A stretch of DNA of 64,000 bases from Peromyscus leucopus (lineage: Eukaryota; Chordata; Mammalia; Rodentia; Cricetidae): assembly GCF_004664715.2 (NCBI RefSeq), contig NC_051074.1:14059178-14123177 (forward strand), written 5' to 3'. Under the pieces are notes generated by a model. It searched no databases, was not told the DNA's origin, and was given only the letters and a program-made list of their open reading frames with translations. Below are positions 12,370 to 25,100 of this stretch, one piece after another (the stretch's first letter is position 1; every line of letters begins with the position of its first letter). Both the position numbers and the translations under genes were made by a program.

Positions 12370-12690
12370 AAAAGGAGCTCCATTACCACTATTGGTTCCC
12401 CATTGCTGATCTAGTGGCTACTGATAAATTATGTGAGATAGGGAGTTACTGCTGTCAATCATGTAACCACTGGTGAGGCTCCAGTAGAGGGTTCAAACCC
12501 ATAGTTACACAGATGGCCCCTGGCGAAATGGATTGAGTCTCAAAACAAAACCAGATAAATATGGTAAATATGGAAAGGAGAGAGGGTCGGAAAAAGTGGA
12601 AAAGGTAATCTAAATACATAGTAAACATGTATAAAAATGTCAGAGGAGAAGCTTAAAAATCATTTTTTTAAAGATAGAAGACATATGAAA
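12370..12690 (+). mobile_element. L1 3' UTR end (rodent)
   Basis: TCAATCATGTAACCACTGGT, CAAACCCATAGTTACACAG and CAAAACAAAACCAGATA, followed by a purine-rich stretch and a poorly preserved tail, are typical of rodent L1 3' UTRs. Confidence 0.7.
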
Positions 12691-12965
12691 GCAAGAGTAA
12701 ATATAAATAACTCATAAAACACCAAATTAAACAGCCCTAAAAAAAAATAATCAACTTAGGAATTTTCAGCTTTGAAAGGAATTTCAAGCCAGTGGTTTCT
12801 CGGTGCCTAGAGTTACTCCTTGCAGAGTCAAGACCCAGTCAATGACTGCCTTTGGCTAGGGTTGCCCACTTTCGTTGGAATTGCATGTCTTGTCTCACTT
12901 TTCTGCCGTTCTGTGATGTGTCTAAGCAAAGTCTCGCCGTGATAACATGCCTTTACCTTTGGCAG

Positions 12966-13065
12966 CACTTTGATATGCCCCATGACATTGTTGCCTCTGA
13001 AGACGGGAATGTGTATATTGGAGATGCGCACACGAACACTGTGTGGAAGTTCACCCTGACCGAAA
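12966..13065 (+). CDS. Pam: Pam exon, end of PAL with His786 and Asp787
   Basis: This 100-nt exon encodes HFDMPHDIVASEDGNVY through WKFTLTE and the first base of a Lys codon (rat residues 781-813). Met784, the zinc ligand His786 and the calcium ligand Asp787 are in MPHD. It closes the catalytic domain. The donor GTAGGT begins at 13066. The next exon in phase should encode the 18-residue linker and is found damaged at 19000-19051. Confidence 0.97.
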
Positions 13066-13171
13066 GTAGGTTGTCAAGCTTTTTATTTGTTTGTTTTTAT
13101 GGTATTTTTAATCCATAATTTTCATCTGGTTGATTGTTTACAGTCGTGGGAAACAAAAACATTTGCTGTTG

Positions 13172-13176
<5 letters not shown>

Positions 13177-13209
<33 letters not shown>
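13177..13209. repeat. Poly(T) run
   Basis: About 33 T bases in a row inside a Pam intron, likely the remnant tail of a minus-strand retroelement. No clear body could be named next to it. Confidence 0.85.
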
Positions 13210-13212
<3 letters not shown>

Positions 13213-15699
13213 GCCAGGAATAGGAAATCAGGATGTAAGGGAGTTTGGGTTTGGGGTTCAATGTTAGCACATGTCTAGCATCTTTGGTTTTCTATTCCCT
13301 GTACTACAAAGGACAAGAGAAATGAAGAAGGATGAAAGAGGGGGAGGAGGAAGGGAGAGTGTCCTTATTTGGTATCTATTTCAGAAATTAAAATAATGTC
13401 TTAAATGTGGAGAGAGAGAGGTTTTGTTTTGTTTTGTTTTTCTGGCAATCGTCACCTTGTTTCCAGAGACGCTCCACAGGAAATGTTTGATGTATGAAGT
13501 AATGTCTGTTACATTAAAAGCCCCTGTGAATTCCAGCTTGGTTACAGAAGAAGGAGACAGCTTTGGCAAAGAAGAAGTTGACTTGTTGCCACAAGACATC
13601 ACCCCATGTGGCGCTCAGCTCTTTCCAGTCCTGAGCATGCAGAGGCACCAGCATCCTTGTCTGACATGTTATCCCAAGCAGATTCACTTTCTGCTTTCCT
13701 TTTAGGCCTCAGCTTCCCCCCCCCCAAATATTGAGTTGCTGTATTTTTATTTAGGGTCAGAACATAAAAGAACAGATTTGCTCTATCAGAATCTAGTCAA
13801 TTAGTGGATAATTTGTTAGGTGTTGGAGTGGGGGATGGGGAAGGAGATTCAAGGGGACAGTGAGATGGATCACTGGGAAGTAAGGAGTTTGTTAGAAAAT
13901 GTATTAGTGCCATAGATAGACAGAGACAACAACAACAGCATGGCAGCGACTCTGGGGAGAGTCAGGCCCCAGCATGAGAGACAGACAGAATGGCGGGGTC
14001 TCTGAAGACATGAAGCAGAGGCCTTGGGACAGAAGTGAGATCTGCTCTTGTAGCTGTCTAAAGATGGCTGAAGTTTCACAACAAGAGCCCCTTAGCCAGG
14101 GTCTCTGAATCGAAGGCAAGAGGCAGAGAAAACGGTAGGGAATAAAGGGGGTGGCTAGGGAGAAGGATATGTGGCCAACATCTCTTTTACTGTTAACTCC
14201 CTTTGCAGATGAGAACTGGCCCCAGGAATTCTGATAGCCAGGGACCCACAGTGTCTCTTCAGGGGACCTCTTAGTATCTGTCAGAGGGGAGTGCTGCAGA
14301 TACTGTGGCCTGAGCCGAGGCTGAGTATTAGTATTATATTCTTCATTAATGTTAGGATTCTCTCATTTCAACTTGGACATCATTAAAAGTATACTAGTCT
14401 AGTCCCTGCTTTCAGACTGTGAATCAAAATTGTCCTTAACTGAAGTTCACTGAATGTTTACTTGGCTCAAAACTTCAATATCCAGAGATACTTTTTAAAT
14501 ATGTTGGGGGTCTAAGCAACAGGAGATAGTGGTAATAAATAAAGTAATTAGAAATGATAATTTGAGGTATCAAAAGCCATAGCAAATAGTAATATTAGGT
14601 AAAGAATTAATAAGGACATGAAAACTTGATGAATAAAATGATGTTAATTGTAACAGCATAAATTCAAGTTATAACAAGGAAAGAGAACAAATTGTTGGAA
14701 GAAAAGGAGAACCAGGAGTCTATAAGCTTTAATCAGATAGAATGTAGGTTCTATGTTTCAATTCAGCCAATGCTGTATTCAGTAACTTTTGAGTTTTGAA
14801 TTAATCTTCAAGTAACTTTTACTGTTCTGACATAAGGGCCCTATTAGAGTATTGTGAATATAGATTCAACTACTAGGTGTATTTGCACAGATGTGACAGA
14901 AATGTCCATAAGGAAAAACTTACTTTGCTTCTTGATCTCAGAGGGGTCAGTTCTTGGCTGTTTGTGAAGAAAATGAGAGCAGCAGGAGCATGTGACACAA
15001 GGGACTGTATGGCCAAGAAACAGATAGCGGCATGGGCCACACTAAAACAGTCCAAGGACATGCTTCTACAGACCTCCATCTTCCAAAGCTCTGCCACCTC
15101 TTTATCACGCTGCAGTAAAGCTATCGTATTAATTCCATACTGGAAATAAGGCACGATTAAGTCAGAGTCCTCATGATCTAAGTGTCTCTGGAAGTACCCA
15201 CACAGACTTACCCAGCGCATGCTTTATTGCTCTCGTAGGCATTTCTTAATCCAGTGAGGATTGCATCAGAGCCCCTGACCTATTCTACCCCCAGAAGTCA
15301 CTTTACCTTTCCCCTGTAAGAGATGCATTCAGCACTTGTGTTTTTGACAAGGACCCTGGATGCATGGGTAGACTAAAATAAAACTAAAGATAACCCTCAA
15401 ATGACTGACCCAGTTAGGATTTTTTAGAACAATAACAAAATATTGAATACCTTTTTAAAGATGGAAAAGACTGTATAAGGAGAAATAGGAATAATGATAT
15501 GTGTGTTTTGAAAACTCTTCCTAAGTAGTTTCGGTACAACCTCTGATCTCTGATTAAAAAGTAGTACAACAGAGCATAAAACTTCAAGATGATAAAAATC
15601 TTTCTGTGTAATCCAGAGTGCAATAAATTGGTGAAATGGGACCTATGGCACAGGAAGTCTCTCTGCGTTTGCAGTCTACTGCTTACTCTAATTCATAGA

Positions 15700-16290
15700 A
15701 GACTGTTGTCCTACGTGACTTCTCTATTGTTGTGTGGAACACTGACCAAAACTAACCTGTGAGGGGCCCGCTGTATGGTTCCGCCCATTCGCATCTCCTT
15801 CCTCAGTAGAGGAACCATGGAAGTGTGGAGCACTCATGTTTCATCTCTAGGTCTTTGTCTCATCGCGCTGTCACTTATGACCCCCATCCGGCAAGACGTG
15901 ATTCCTATGTGATTGAATTTGGTGGAGACTATGAGAGAAGAGTGACGTGAGGGATATGAATTGTTTCCTAGGGAATTATCAAGTGGACGAGCAGTTGCAA
16001 ACTTGAAAACCTTAAGCACTCAAAGCGAGTGCGAGGCCACTAGAAGAGATGCGTGACTGAACTTTTTCTCCATGCTCCAATTTCTCAGCCTGCTTTCTTA
16101 CATAACCAGACACCTAACCTATAGGTGCCACTTCTACCATTGACTAGGTACCTCCCCAAAAATCTTAAGATCAGAAGAGATGCTCACTTACCCAGCCAAG
16201 GCCCTTGAGACTGGAGTCAATTTCCTCATCTGGATCCGTTCTCTTGTATCTCTAGATCCGGTGACAACTCAACATTTGTCGGCGCAGCTT
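15700..16290 (+). mobile_element. Damaged copy of common rodent L1/Lx-type repeat
   Basis: Fragments in the right order still match the rodent repeat family: CTTCTCTATTGTTGTG, GACCAAAACTAACCTGTG, AACTTGAAAACC, TCAGCCTGCTTTCTTAC, TCAATTTCCTCATCTG and GTGACAACTCAACATTTGT. Between them are frequent small insertions, deletions and substitutions, far denser than in the other repeats here. This supports random sequence error rather than age. Confidence 0.6.
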
Positions 16291-18720
16291 CAAGACAAAT
16301 GGCATACATCGCAACGGTAACATGTCTCGCTATGTAGTGGGACTGCTTGGACTCTCTCACGTCTGCGAAATAGTGATTATGCCTCTGTACTCTGTAGAAA
16401 CTATAAGGTAGAATGTAAAGGCCCCTTTATCGCACATTATCTCTCTTATGGATAGACGATGAGCGTCTGGCCATAGAGGCTCTCTCCACAATGAATATGG
16501 AGAGCCAAGATCTAGCGTATGTTATTTTATATAAGTTCACTTAGTTTATTATTAGGTACGTCAGATATCTGTCATTCTTTTATCTGACGCTCTGTGATCA
16601 CCTTTAATCTCTTTATTAAGTCTGCTGTCCCAGATGGAGTAGACTCATTCATTCTGTAACTGACCAAGGCCTAGTTTTTCAAGACTCAATATGCACTCAA
16701 TTCTTGACAGAGTACAGCGGCGCTACAGTCTGTGTACACTGGATGTGTGACCTGATAAGAATTACACAGCAAAGTGGTTGTAAGAATCATTTCTATAGAT
16801 TATACCAGTGTTGCACGTGCTTGTATGTTTTACGTGAGGATGTTTGAGTCATCTTCGCGAGTGTTCACTTTACGAGGCGCTTAGAATTAATCAGCTCTCA
16901 TAATTCCACTTACAATGGTAGTCATAAGGAGCAGTATAGTCCTTTGAATACCTGATCATACTGCCTTAAAGTGGTGGTTGTATCCTGCTGTTTTATCCAA
17001 TTAAGAGCATGCTCTCGACTAAAATAGCATAGGTCCTCTAGTGCTGAGATGTGGTCTACTTCTGTGTACCTGTTACATAGACTCAACCTGTTCTCACTAT
17101 CTCGATTGTTGTGGATGTAGGATGACTTTCCATCTATCCTGATCTTACGATCCGTCTCTAGTCTTGGTGTAGAAGATGTACAGCACATCACGCAGCAGTT
17201 TTCCTCTCTCGAGATGCCACTAGTGAGAAGCGATCAATACTGGACACTACAAATCGCGTGCTCGAGACTCTATATCTAAACACGTCCAAACCTCGGTCTC
17301 TCAGTTCAGCTCTGTTCTCTGCATTGTGTTCTCTAGTAAATCTTCCGTGGTCATATTTGGAGTCAAGCACTCCTCCAATTGGCGATATGCTTCCTCTGTC
17401 ATTCACATACGTTACGATACTATATTAACTTATGAGCGATATTTTACTCGATCGTGTGAATCGCTGTTCATCGCAAGTTCAGTTTTTAGTTCACCAACTG
17501 ATATCTGAACATCAGCAGCTGAGTTCTAAAGCCGATCATTGACATTCTATAATTAATGTGTATAAGGATGAATACTGAGGTTATAGGCAAGGGCGTAGGT
17601 AGACCGACTATATAGTCGCGGCGAACTGGGGGGGTAGAAAGAGAAAGGAATAATAGGTTGGCAATCAACTGCCTATGCTGTCCAGACAGCAGCCCACGCG
17701 AGGCAGTAGGAAAGTGAAGGATGCGTGTTGTAATTATAGCAATGTTTTTAGCTGTTATGTATGGCAGTCAGAGGGTGGGGGCCTTTGGCTGATACAGCTA
17801 TTCAGAACAAACTAGAATATGAAGCAATCTGTGCCCTGCTGCCATTACGATTAAGCATTGTAGCCGTGGACAGATCAGGAAGACGTACCCTGAGAAAAGA
17901 CGTCTTTGCCTATGACTGGCTGATGATCTAGCGCTATATGCGCAGATGACCATTTCACCGATCTGCGTTTAAGGAAGAGGCAGTAGTGGTTAGGTAGACT
18001 GACTACATATCTTAATGTAGGTGCTCCCCTCAACCAATGCGGGCTGTCCACATGCGCTGAGGTGGGTTAGTGAGTGACCCACACCATGGAGGGGACAGCA
18101 GATATTCTAGAGTCGAACATGTCGTCAGCGAGATGCGGGCATTCTCGTGTGATATCGCTTCTTATGAATCATTTGAAGGAGATAGAGAAAATCAGGAAAA
18201 ATGCAGAAGTCATGTTAGAGATAGAGATATTGGATGTAGCCTTGCTTTGTCATTTGTAAGATGAGGACCCGAGATTATGTGTTGATATGGTGAGAAGACG
18301 CACAAAAGAGTCAGAGACCAATAAGTGAGTCAAAGAATAGAGATTAGAAATGGAGTATGGTGAGAGATGACTACATCCTGCTAGAGTCTTTCGACTGTAT
18401 GGAGAGAGAGGAGATATACCTTCAAGCAAACAGGTGTATACAAGCCTGATCACCTATGAGGAAGCAGAGAAGAGAAAATGTGACAGACGTAGGTTTTATT
18501 CTCCTGATTAAAGAGATACTATTTTAGTATTATATCGGATACTCTCATTGAGTTGTTGCGGCGCAGAAAAGTAGGTGGGCTCTCAAAATTAAGTTAGCGA
18601 CGAGGACACATTTTCTGCTTGTGTTCATATCAGCACTATAAGGGTGCCAGCTCAAGTCATCGCACACCCAGCCCAATGCGCAAGTGAGACGGCGTAGTGG
18701 ACGAATTTTTCACCAATCAC
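15720..18720. other. Error-rich tract, left part
   Basis: Base composition and texture change abruptly here. CpG is common (15 in 17161-17460, counted by eye, against 1 in 30001-30300), homopolymers and simple repeats vanish, and no intact SINE is present. ORFs are short on all frames. I see no gene. Best explained as uncorrected noisy sequence of ordinary Pam intron. Confidence 0.75.
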
Positions 18721-18724
18721 GTGC

Positions 18725-19145
18725 CTTTTGAACATAAAACTACACCAGAGACGTGAGAACTTTCAGAATGAAAATAGTTTGAATATTAAATTCCAAAAGA
18801 AAACTCTAGCCTATTATAAAGTTTAGGGAAAAAAAATTATTTCAGTTTACCCAAGTGAAGTTTCTATTCAGAGTCAAGGACTGACCTCCATTAGACTAGG
18901 AAGTATTCTGTAACTAGATGTCAATTGATATCAAAGTTGTTTTAAAGTTCTTTTAAGGTTCTATTTTTTTTTCTCTCATTCCTTCCGTTCCGGTTACAGA
19001 AATGGAAGCATCGATCCAGTTAAAATGCGGGCATGAGTCCCAGAATCAAAGGAATGGTCAGTCCTCTTTTAACTGTGAAACAAAAAGCTGTTTTGTGGTA
19101 TTTTGGCTCCTTGATTGCAGCTTAGAAGTTATCAGACCAAAATAT
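18725..19145 (+). other. Cleaner island around the hidden Pam exon
   Basis: Within the scrambled tract this island regains AT-rich, CpG-poor intron texture with A- and T-runs and contains the damaged exon. It may be a part that was partly corrected, for instance because reads from a conserved exon region could still be mapped. That explanation is inference. Confidence 0.6.
19000..19051 (+). CDS. Pam: Pam linker exon, damaged by small indels
   Basis: After an acceptor-like TTACAG at 18994-18999 come fragments GAA, CATCGATC, AGTTAAAA, GGCAT, GAGTCC, CAG and ATCAAAG in the order expected for the Pam exon that encodes the short linker (an 18-residue segment with EHRSVKK and VQEIK). The expected exon is 54 nt; 52 are present. 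Single-base insertions, deletions and substitutions break the frame, and the donor reads GAATGG instead of GT. The flanking exons are clean and their phases (1 and 1) require exactly such an exon. Loss of the gene is unlikely; sequence error is the better reading. Confidence 0.8.
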
Positions 19146-19149
19146 ATAT

Positions 19150-22100
19150 ATGCGTAAATTATCCAGACTTCGCTTGGGCTGAGCCCTTACACCCTTGTGT
19201 TACTATTAGTCATCTTTCGGAACTTTGTGTATGTTTGACTAGTGAGTGTTGTCGTTCAGCGCTCCTTGCACTCACCTCGACCCTTCATTTCCCATAGTGC
19301 TCTACAGAGTATGTGGATATATGACCCTAGCACTTCTACTACACTACGATCGATAGAGATATGCGAGATAAGAAAGATGTATGTCTGTGATAATGTTGGA
19401 GAAGTAAATTGTTAACTCTTTTATGACATGATGTTAAATCGAATTTTTTTTCTTATGGTGGTGTATCATGACTCTGGAGAAAGAGTGCGGTCGCCATGAC
19501 GCTCTATGAACAGTGAAACCTCCTGGCGTATGTGCTTCTCTCTTGAAAAGGATACGTATCTCCTATGCTGTAAACACATGTAGGCCTCGCCCTGCCCTAA
19601 TTTTACTAGTCACCTCTTCGCTGCGTACCTCTTTCTTCCAACGGATTAGATAGTTTCTCAAGTTGTCAGCTTGTTTGTATAGGTTTGTGTAAAAGGTAGT
19701 GAGTGGATAAGAGTATAAATGGAGAACAATAGATCAACCTTCACACTTCACCGGATAAGCTTGCCTGGTTTTCTCGGCTGATTATAGCAATGTGAGATGA
19801 CCATAGCCATACGAGACACAGCACACCACCCTCTTTACCTAGACTGGGTTGACCATCCTTCTTGTCTATCAGCTGTAATGAATCACTGAAGTACAATAGC
19901 TGAGCTTTTCCACGAGTAAGCCGCTGCTGTTCTCATCAAAGAATCGCCCTGTCAGCTTACCTTTTCCTCTCCGAGCAGCACTTTAAGCCCGTGCTTTTCT
20001 ATGAGTGTAGGTGTTTGAGCGCGTGTTTGTTGTTAATGACTCACCATTTGCTTTAGTCATCCACAGCTCCCTCTATCTTCTCGGCTACTGCATTATATCA
20101 CTCTGCTCCTACATAGGTCCAGACTCTAAGTTTGCGAGTGCTAGTCTTGTGTTTGAGATCCTTTGCCCTGTGAAAGATGTAAGGTCTGTAGACGTACAGT
20201 TATCTCGCTAAGGCCTAGCTCACAATACACCCAGCCAGATGGATCACTTATCTCAACTAACTCGATGTACAAGGAATGATTGCTAGAGGACCTTCTCATG
20301 CTACAAGAAATCCAGCTACGTCTGTAATAAGAATTCCCAGGAAGGCTCTCGAGTAGTGTTAGCTCAAGGATACAAAACTCCCTTGGCGTATGATGAACTC
20401 ACCAGGTAACATACAACTAGTCGAGATTGTTTAAGTTAACATAGTGTCTGCGCTCATTTGTCTCAGAGGTGTATCTTCCCTTTGACCTGTACTATCAGCT
20501 GTAGTTGACTGAGGTGTGTTCTAATTTATTACTGCAACTAACATGCAAGCTTTTTTTAAACAATCCCACTATCCTTCTGTGTCTAGCTTTTTCCCTAGTA
20601 GTGAATAGCAATATTTTATTCGATGTTAGATTTACTCCCTTAACTATCAAGGTGCATTAGTTGATGAAGGGTAGTCTTAGTGGAGTGTGAATATACTCTC
20701 CTATCTATAGAGATGTTAACAGCTTGATATTATATTGAAAGTTCAATCCTAGTCTGTAATGAACTCGTTAATCCCGTTTATCAATGTCATATTGCCGTTA
20801 ATATATTCTCGATGTATCGACCTGTGTGGATCCTACTAAGGTGCATGCCTAATGAATAGGAGAGTAAACATATGTCTCTCGTGGAACAAGAGACAGGTAT
20901 TTTTAATGCAAGTTGTTATTGATTGATCTCTCTCATTACTACCTCTCGTCGTTCGTTCCCATTGCTGCCACTATCTGTGCGGTATCTTAAATTATCTCGT
21001 CAGCACCTGCTCAATCTCTGTATTACGTGATCTAGATTCTCTTCCCAGGATAGATAGCAGAAGTTAGCTTACTATGTGCCAGTCTCAATGCGGATCTGAA
21101 TAACATGTTGAATCTGTTCCATAATTGGTCTTTCCCCACATTGAATGCTATTTCTGTGTTTAAATAACTTGTGCACGTATACCATAAGGTGCATGCCTTG
21201 ATACATCTCTAGCGACACACATTTTAATTTCGTTCATTGATGTTCTGTGAGTTAGACAGACAGATTATGATTTTTTTTCTCATCGGTTGTAGATGTAGTC
21301 ATGGTAACCTCTGCACTTCACTTCTTTGAAATGTAGCTTGAGAAAACAAATGAGTCATTTCAGATAGAATGATCTCTTCTTTTGTGTAGCCAGGTACCCT
21401 ACGTAGTCCATATTAAATAGTATTTATATTGTGAGATGTATTTTTATCGAAGAAACGTCACAGCTCATAGCTCTATGTCTGGTAGGATATGCCCCAAGCG
21501 TGCAAGAATAGAAGTGGGGGTAGATGCTTATTCTTGAATTGGAGCTATATTATTCATAAAGTTGCTTATAAGATACTAAGTGTATAGATATTTAACGATC
21601 TAACTCTCACAACAGACTTCTCCCTACACATTTCTTCGCTATGACCGGTCCCCTATTGTGCTTTATTTTCATTATCCACAACCAGTGGACTTGGATTTGC
21701 CTCTCTTTCTCCTTTCAACAAATGTGCCTGCAAGTTCTACTTGACAGCTAGGAGGTGTTTGTTAATTGGCCTAACATCATACATATATGGTGGGTTACTC
21801 TGGTTATGCTTATCTCCAGCTTGTTGGAGATGGTGTTATTGACTATCTGTTAAGCAAGATGATAAACAAAGTTTCAGAAGCCAACTTTTAATGTTGGGCG
21901 AAGTATTACATTACAAGTACAAGAGATATTGTGACCGGGGGAGAGTCGACTAAAGTTAATAGAGCGTAGAGATTTTTAAAGATGTTCATAATAGACGTGC
22001 AGTACTGGCAGGGTTTCTCAGATAATTGTATGGAAGCAGTTTCAGGCACTCTCCTTCACGCGTCCCCATGACCCATGGAAAGATGTTGCAAAACAATGAT

Positions 22101-25100
22101 ATTATCGTCGTCTCCATAATGATAAGAAGCGATCACTCACTCATGTTGCACCCTCTTGTCGTCTTATCAGTGTGAGAAAAGGATAATTGATCTCTCGATA
22201 TAGTAGTCATGTGCATTGCATGGAGCGTGTTGAGTGAGTAGTGAGGTAGTGTGTATGAGAGAAGACGATCTCAATACTCTTTGCTGGTGATAGCATCTCT
22301 CCCTCCAAATTCTTCTCTCCTTTTTGCGACTAGTGCTAGATTGCTTCTTTCTAGTACCATTCCTATCACTTCAATTCGCGTATTCTATTATCGTCATAGG
22401 AATGCCTGCTAAGTGATGGGGTAGATGCCGTGTGAACCAGTTAAGATGCTTCGCATCACCGGAGAGATTCGTAATTTCAGTGGGGTTGGTGGAAAATTTA
22501 TGGTAAAAATATTACTTGTATTCTCGCTTAGTGATATGAGATAGTGACTCTCGGAAGTGCAAGTGTTCTGTGTATATATCCCAGTTGCTTTTATTAAAGA
22601 AGTCTGAGGCGAGACTGGAGAGTGAGGGGACTTGAGATAGATGTTCTCAGTGCGATAGTGTTGCCTCATGAGAGCAAGAGGGGCGAGCATAGCTTAGTTG
22701 TTTGAAGTGTCCCCCACGCAGAGTTCACGTTATAACAAAGGGGTGAGGCAAGCATGCGAGGCTCTCTGGCTCTGACCCCTTGCGCATTGCGAGGAAAGAG
22801 CTACGAACCTCGTAACGCGTGCCTGCAAAGTGTACATGCTGCGCAACATTCTCACATTAACTCTCTGGAGTTCTCACGATTTGCGTCAGGGCATGGATCT
22901 CTTAATCATAAACGTGAAGTCTATAGAAATTTAGAGATGGTAAAGCAAATGCTAATGATAGTGCTGTAGAAAAGACACCTCGTTACTCGAATCAGTTCAC
23001 TTACTGACGCAACAGTAGGGTGAACACGTTTCACAATAATCTGATTAATCACTGATACTGTTACACGTATGTTATGACGCACTCTCGTTGTCATATATGA
23101 TCTTGTGCACATTCGCAAGATGGTGTGTGACACTTTAACTACATCGTGATTGACGACATAATAGAAAGTGAGTAACACTGAGTTAAATGTGAAACTTGCT
23201 CATGAGCTTAGTGAATTGAGTGTATACTTTGTGCTCTATTATCCACTCCAGTTATCACATGTGTAGCTTTTAATGTATACTAGGGTTATTGTTGGTATGT
23301 ATACTACTCACATACACCTGAACGTCACGTTCTTAATCCCATCTCGTGCATAAAATTGTGAGTGCCGTTTATGCTGCTTAGCCGTGTTCTCGCCTCTGTG
23401 TCTCAAACGCGTGAGGTAGTTATTTCAAGGTCTTATTTGCCATGTGGCGAAATAGTTCTTATTAATAGATATGTAATGGAACGGTTGTCTTCTGATGTAT
23501 TCTTATTCTCAGGATTACATATCTTCCATATTTGTGAAGTACTCTCCTACCAAGAACACTAGTAGACATTAGCAGGATACCTGTCCTCTGTATGAGGCGA
23601 TTTGCTGTTATTAAGAGCAAGAGAAAAAATTCATCACTCTCAGTAATACTTATCAGAGCTCTTTATTGTTCTGATGTATCAATCTATATCATCCGTTTTT
23701 TACTGATCTGTGCAAAACTTCCTATGCACGTTCTCATTATAATACCATCTGTTTTTTCTCAGGCAGGACCAGTGATAGAATAATGGTGTGTATATGGATA
23801 CAAGTTTAATCTCATTTTTCCTTTTTCCCTTATGTTTCTCTCTCCAGATATTGTCCTTCATCAACAATATGCTAATTCTAGATCTTTACATATCTCTTCT
23901 CTAATATTATACACTGAATTCTTATCCATCGGGATGTCTCCTAATAATACATTCCGGGATGTTTATAAAGAAGCAGTTCACCGATGTCTAGGCTGTTGAA
24001 TTCGTCATTACATTCATTCTATATATTGGCACATCCTATAGTTCTAATATACTTTTGCGTGTCTGATATTCATCTGCTCTATTTCAGTGGTAGACGTTTG
24101 AATATTTCTCAGCTAAATACACAAATCCTTCTTAAGTTTAACTCTATTATTGTCACCTAGGTTCTCCTCCTGTGTTATCGGTATACCTGTGATTTACTAA
24201 CTTTAACTGTGATCAACAGACATTGTAGCTAAATCTATTCTCACTAATGCCTTATTATATATATAGAGCTGTCTTTCAATTACGCATCAGATTTAGTGAA
24301 CCTTGCAGAGTAATATCTCATGATTTGTGAGGTATCCCATTTTCCAACCTGCTCTCTTAATAACACCATTTCGCTTCCTCTAATGTACAATTAGTTCGAA
24401 TGAAATCAATACCTCTATTTCGCATAGTGCCTGAGTTGCAACCAATAGTATAACATATCTAGAACATCGTAGCGCGAGCTCCCAACGAAATGTGTCTAAT
24501 TCTTGTGTGTCTGCATCTTATATCCCATATAGTCTTACTCGCCAACTACTAAACAAGTCATGTCGGAAACTCTAGAGTTAATGTCCTACTTGTCTCAGGT
24601 CTAGCAACTTCAAGTACTGCATATTGAATGCTATTCATTCGACTATAACAATGTTCACATTCCAGTGCATTAACTGGATTCCGACTTGTATGTAACTTGC
24701 TCATTTACCTCGCTCTGTTTACTCCATGTCGCTACCAGATTTGTTATAGCGATTGCTTGAATCTAGTATGTATTAAATGATAGAGTTATACTTACCGGTA
24801 GGATAGACGGCTTAGGCGAGATACTTAGCTAGATTCGATCTAGACAAGACTCAACCCCCCTGCTCTCATAATCTAGCGTGTAAATCCCTTATCACTATAA
24901 ATGTCAGCTTACTTTGCATCCAACGCATCGCTGTTTGTTAGTGTTTATCCTTGCCAGTATCCCAAATGAACACATTAATTTCTTGTTTAAGTCTGTAACT
25001 CTTGCAAACTCTCTGTGATTCTCATTCTTGAGGGTAGCTTTTCTCTCTATTGTATCTTATTCTATAAGTCTAGTCGGAACAGATACTCGCATTATCTAGG

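Larger units (their letters stand above)
9749..12965 (+). other. Pam intron
   Basis: Mostly plain AT-rich intron. A T/GT stretch lies at 10133-10151, a B2-class SINE at about 12120-12345 and a rodent L1 3' end right after it. The acceptor is CTTTGGCAG. The several 60-95-residue ORFs have no recognisable content. Confidence 0.8.
13066..18999 (+). other. Pam intron, second half corrupted
   Basis: The first part (to about 15700) looks like normal rodent intron, with a 33-base T-run at 13177-13209, purine-rich stretches and a stretch at 14870-15220 with ORFs on both strands that I take for an old repeat. From about 15720 the character changes to the scrambled tract described separately. Confidence 0.7.

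Noticed and set aside
14873..15220. A 115-residue minus-strand ORF with a donor-like GTAAGT near its end
   Set aside because: A 90-residue ORF overlaps on the other strand, no family is recognisable, and the 3' text resembles an old repeat with a TCTGTCACATCTGTGC-type end.
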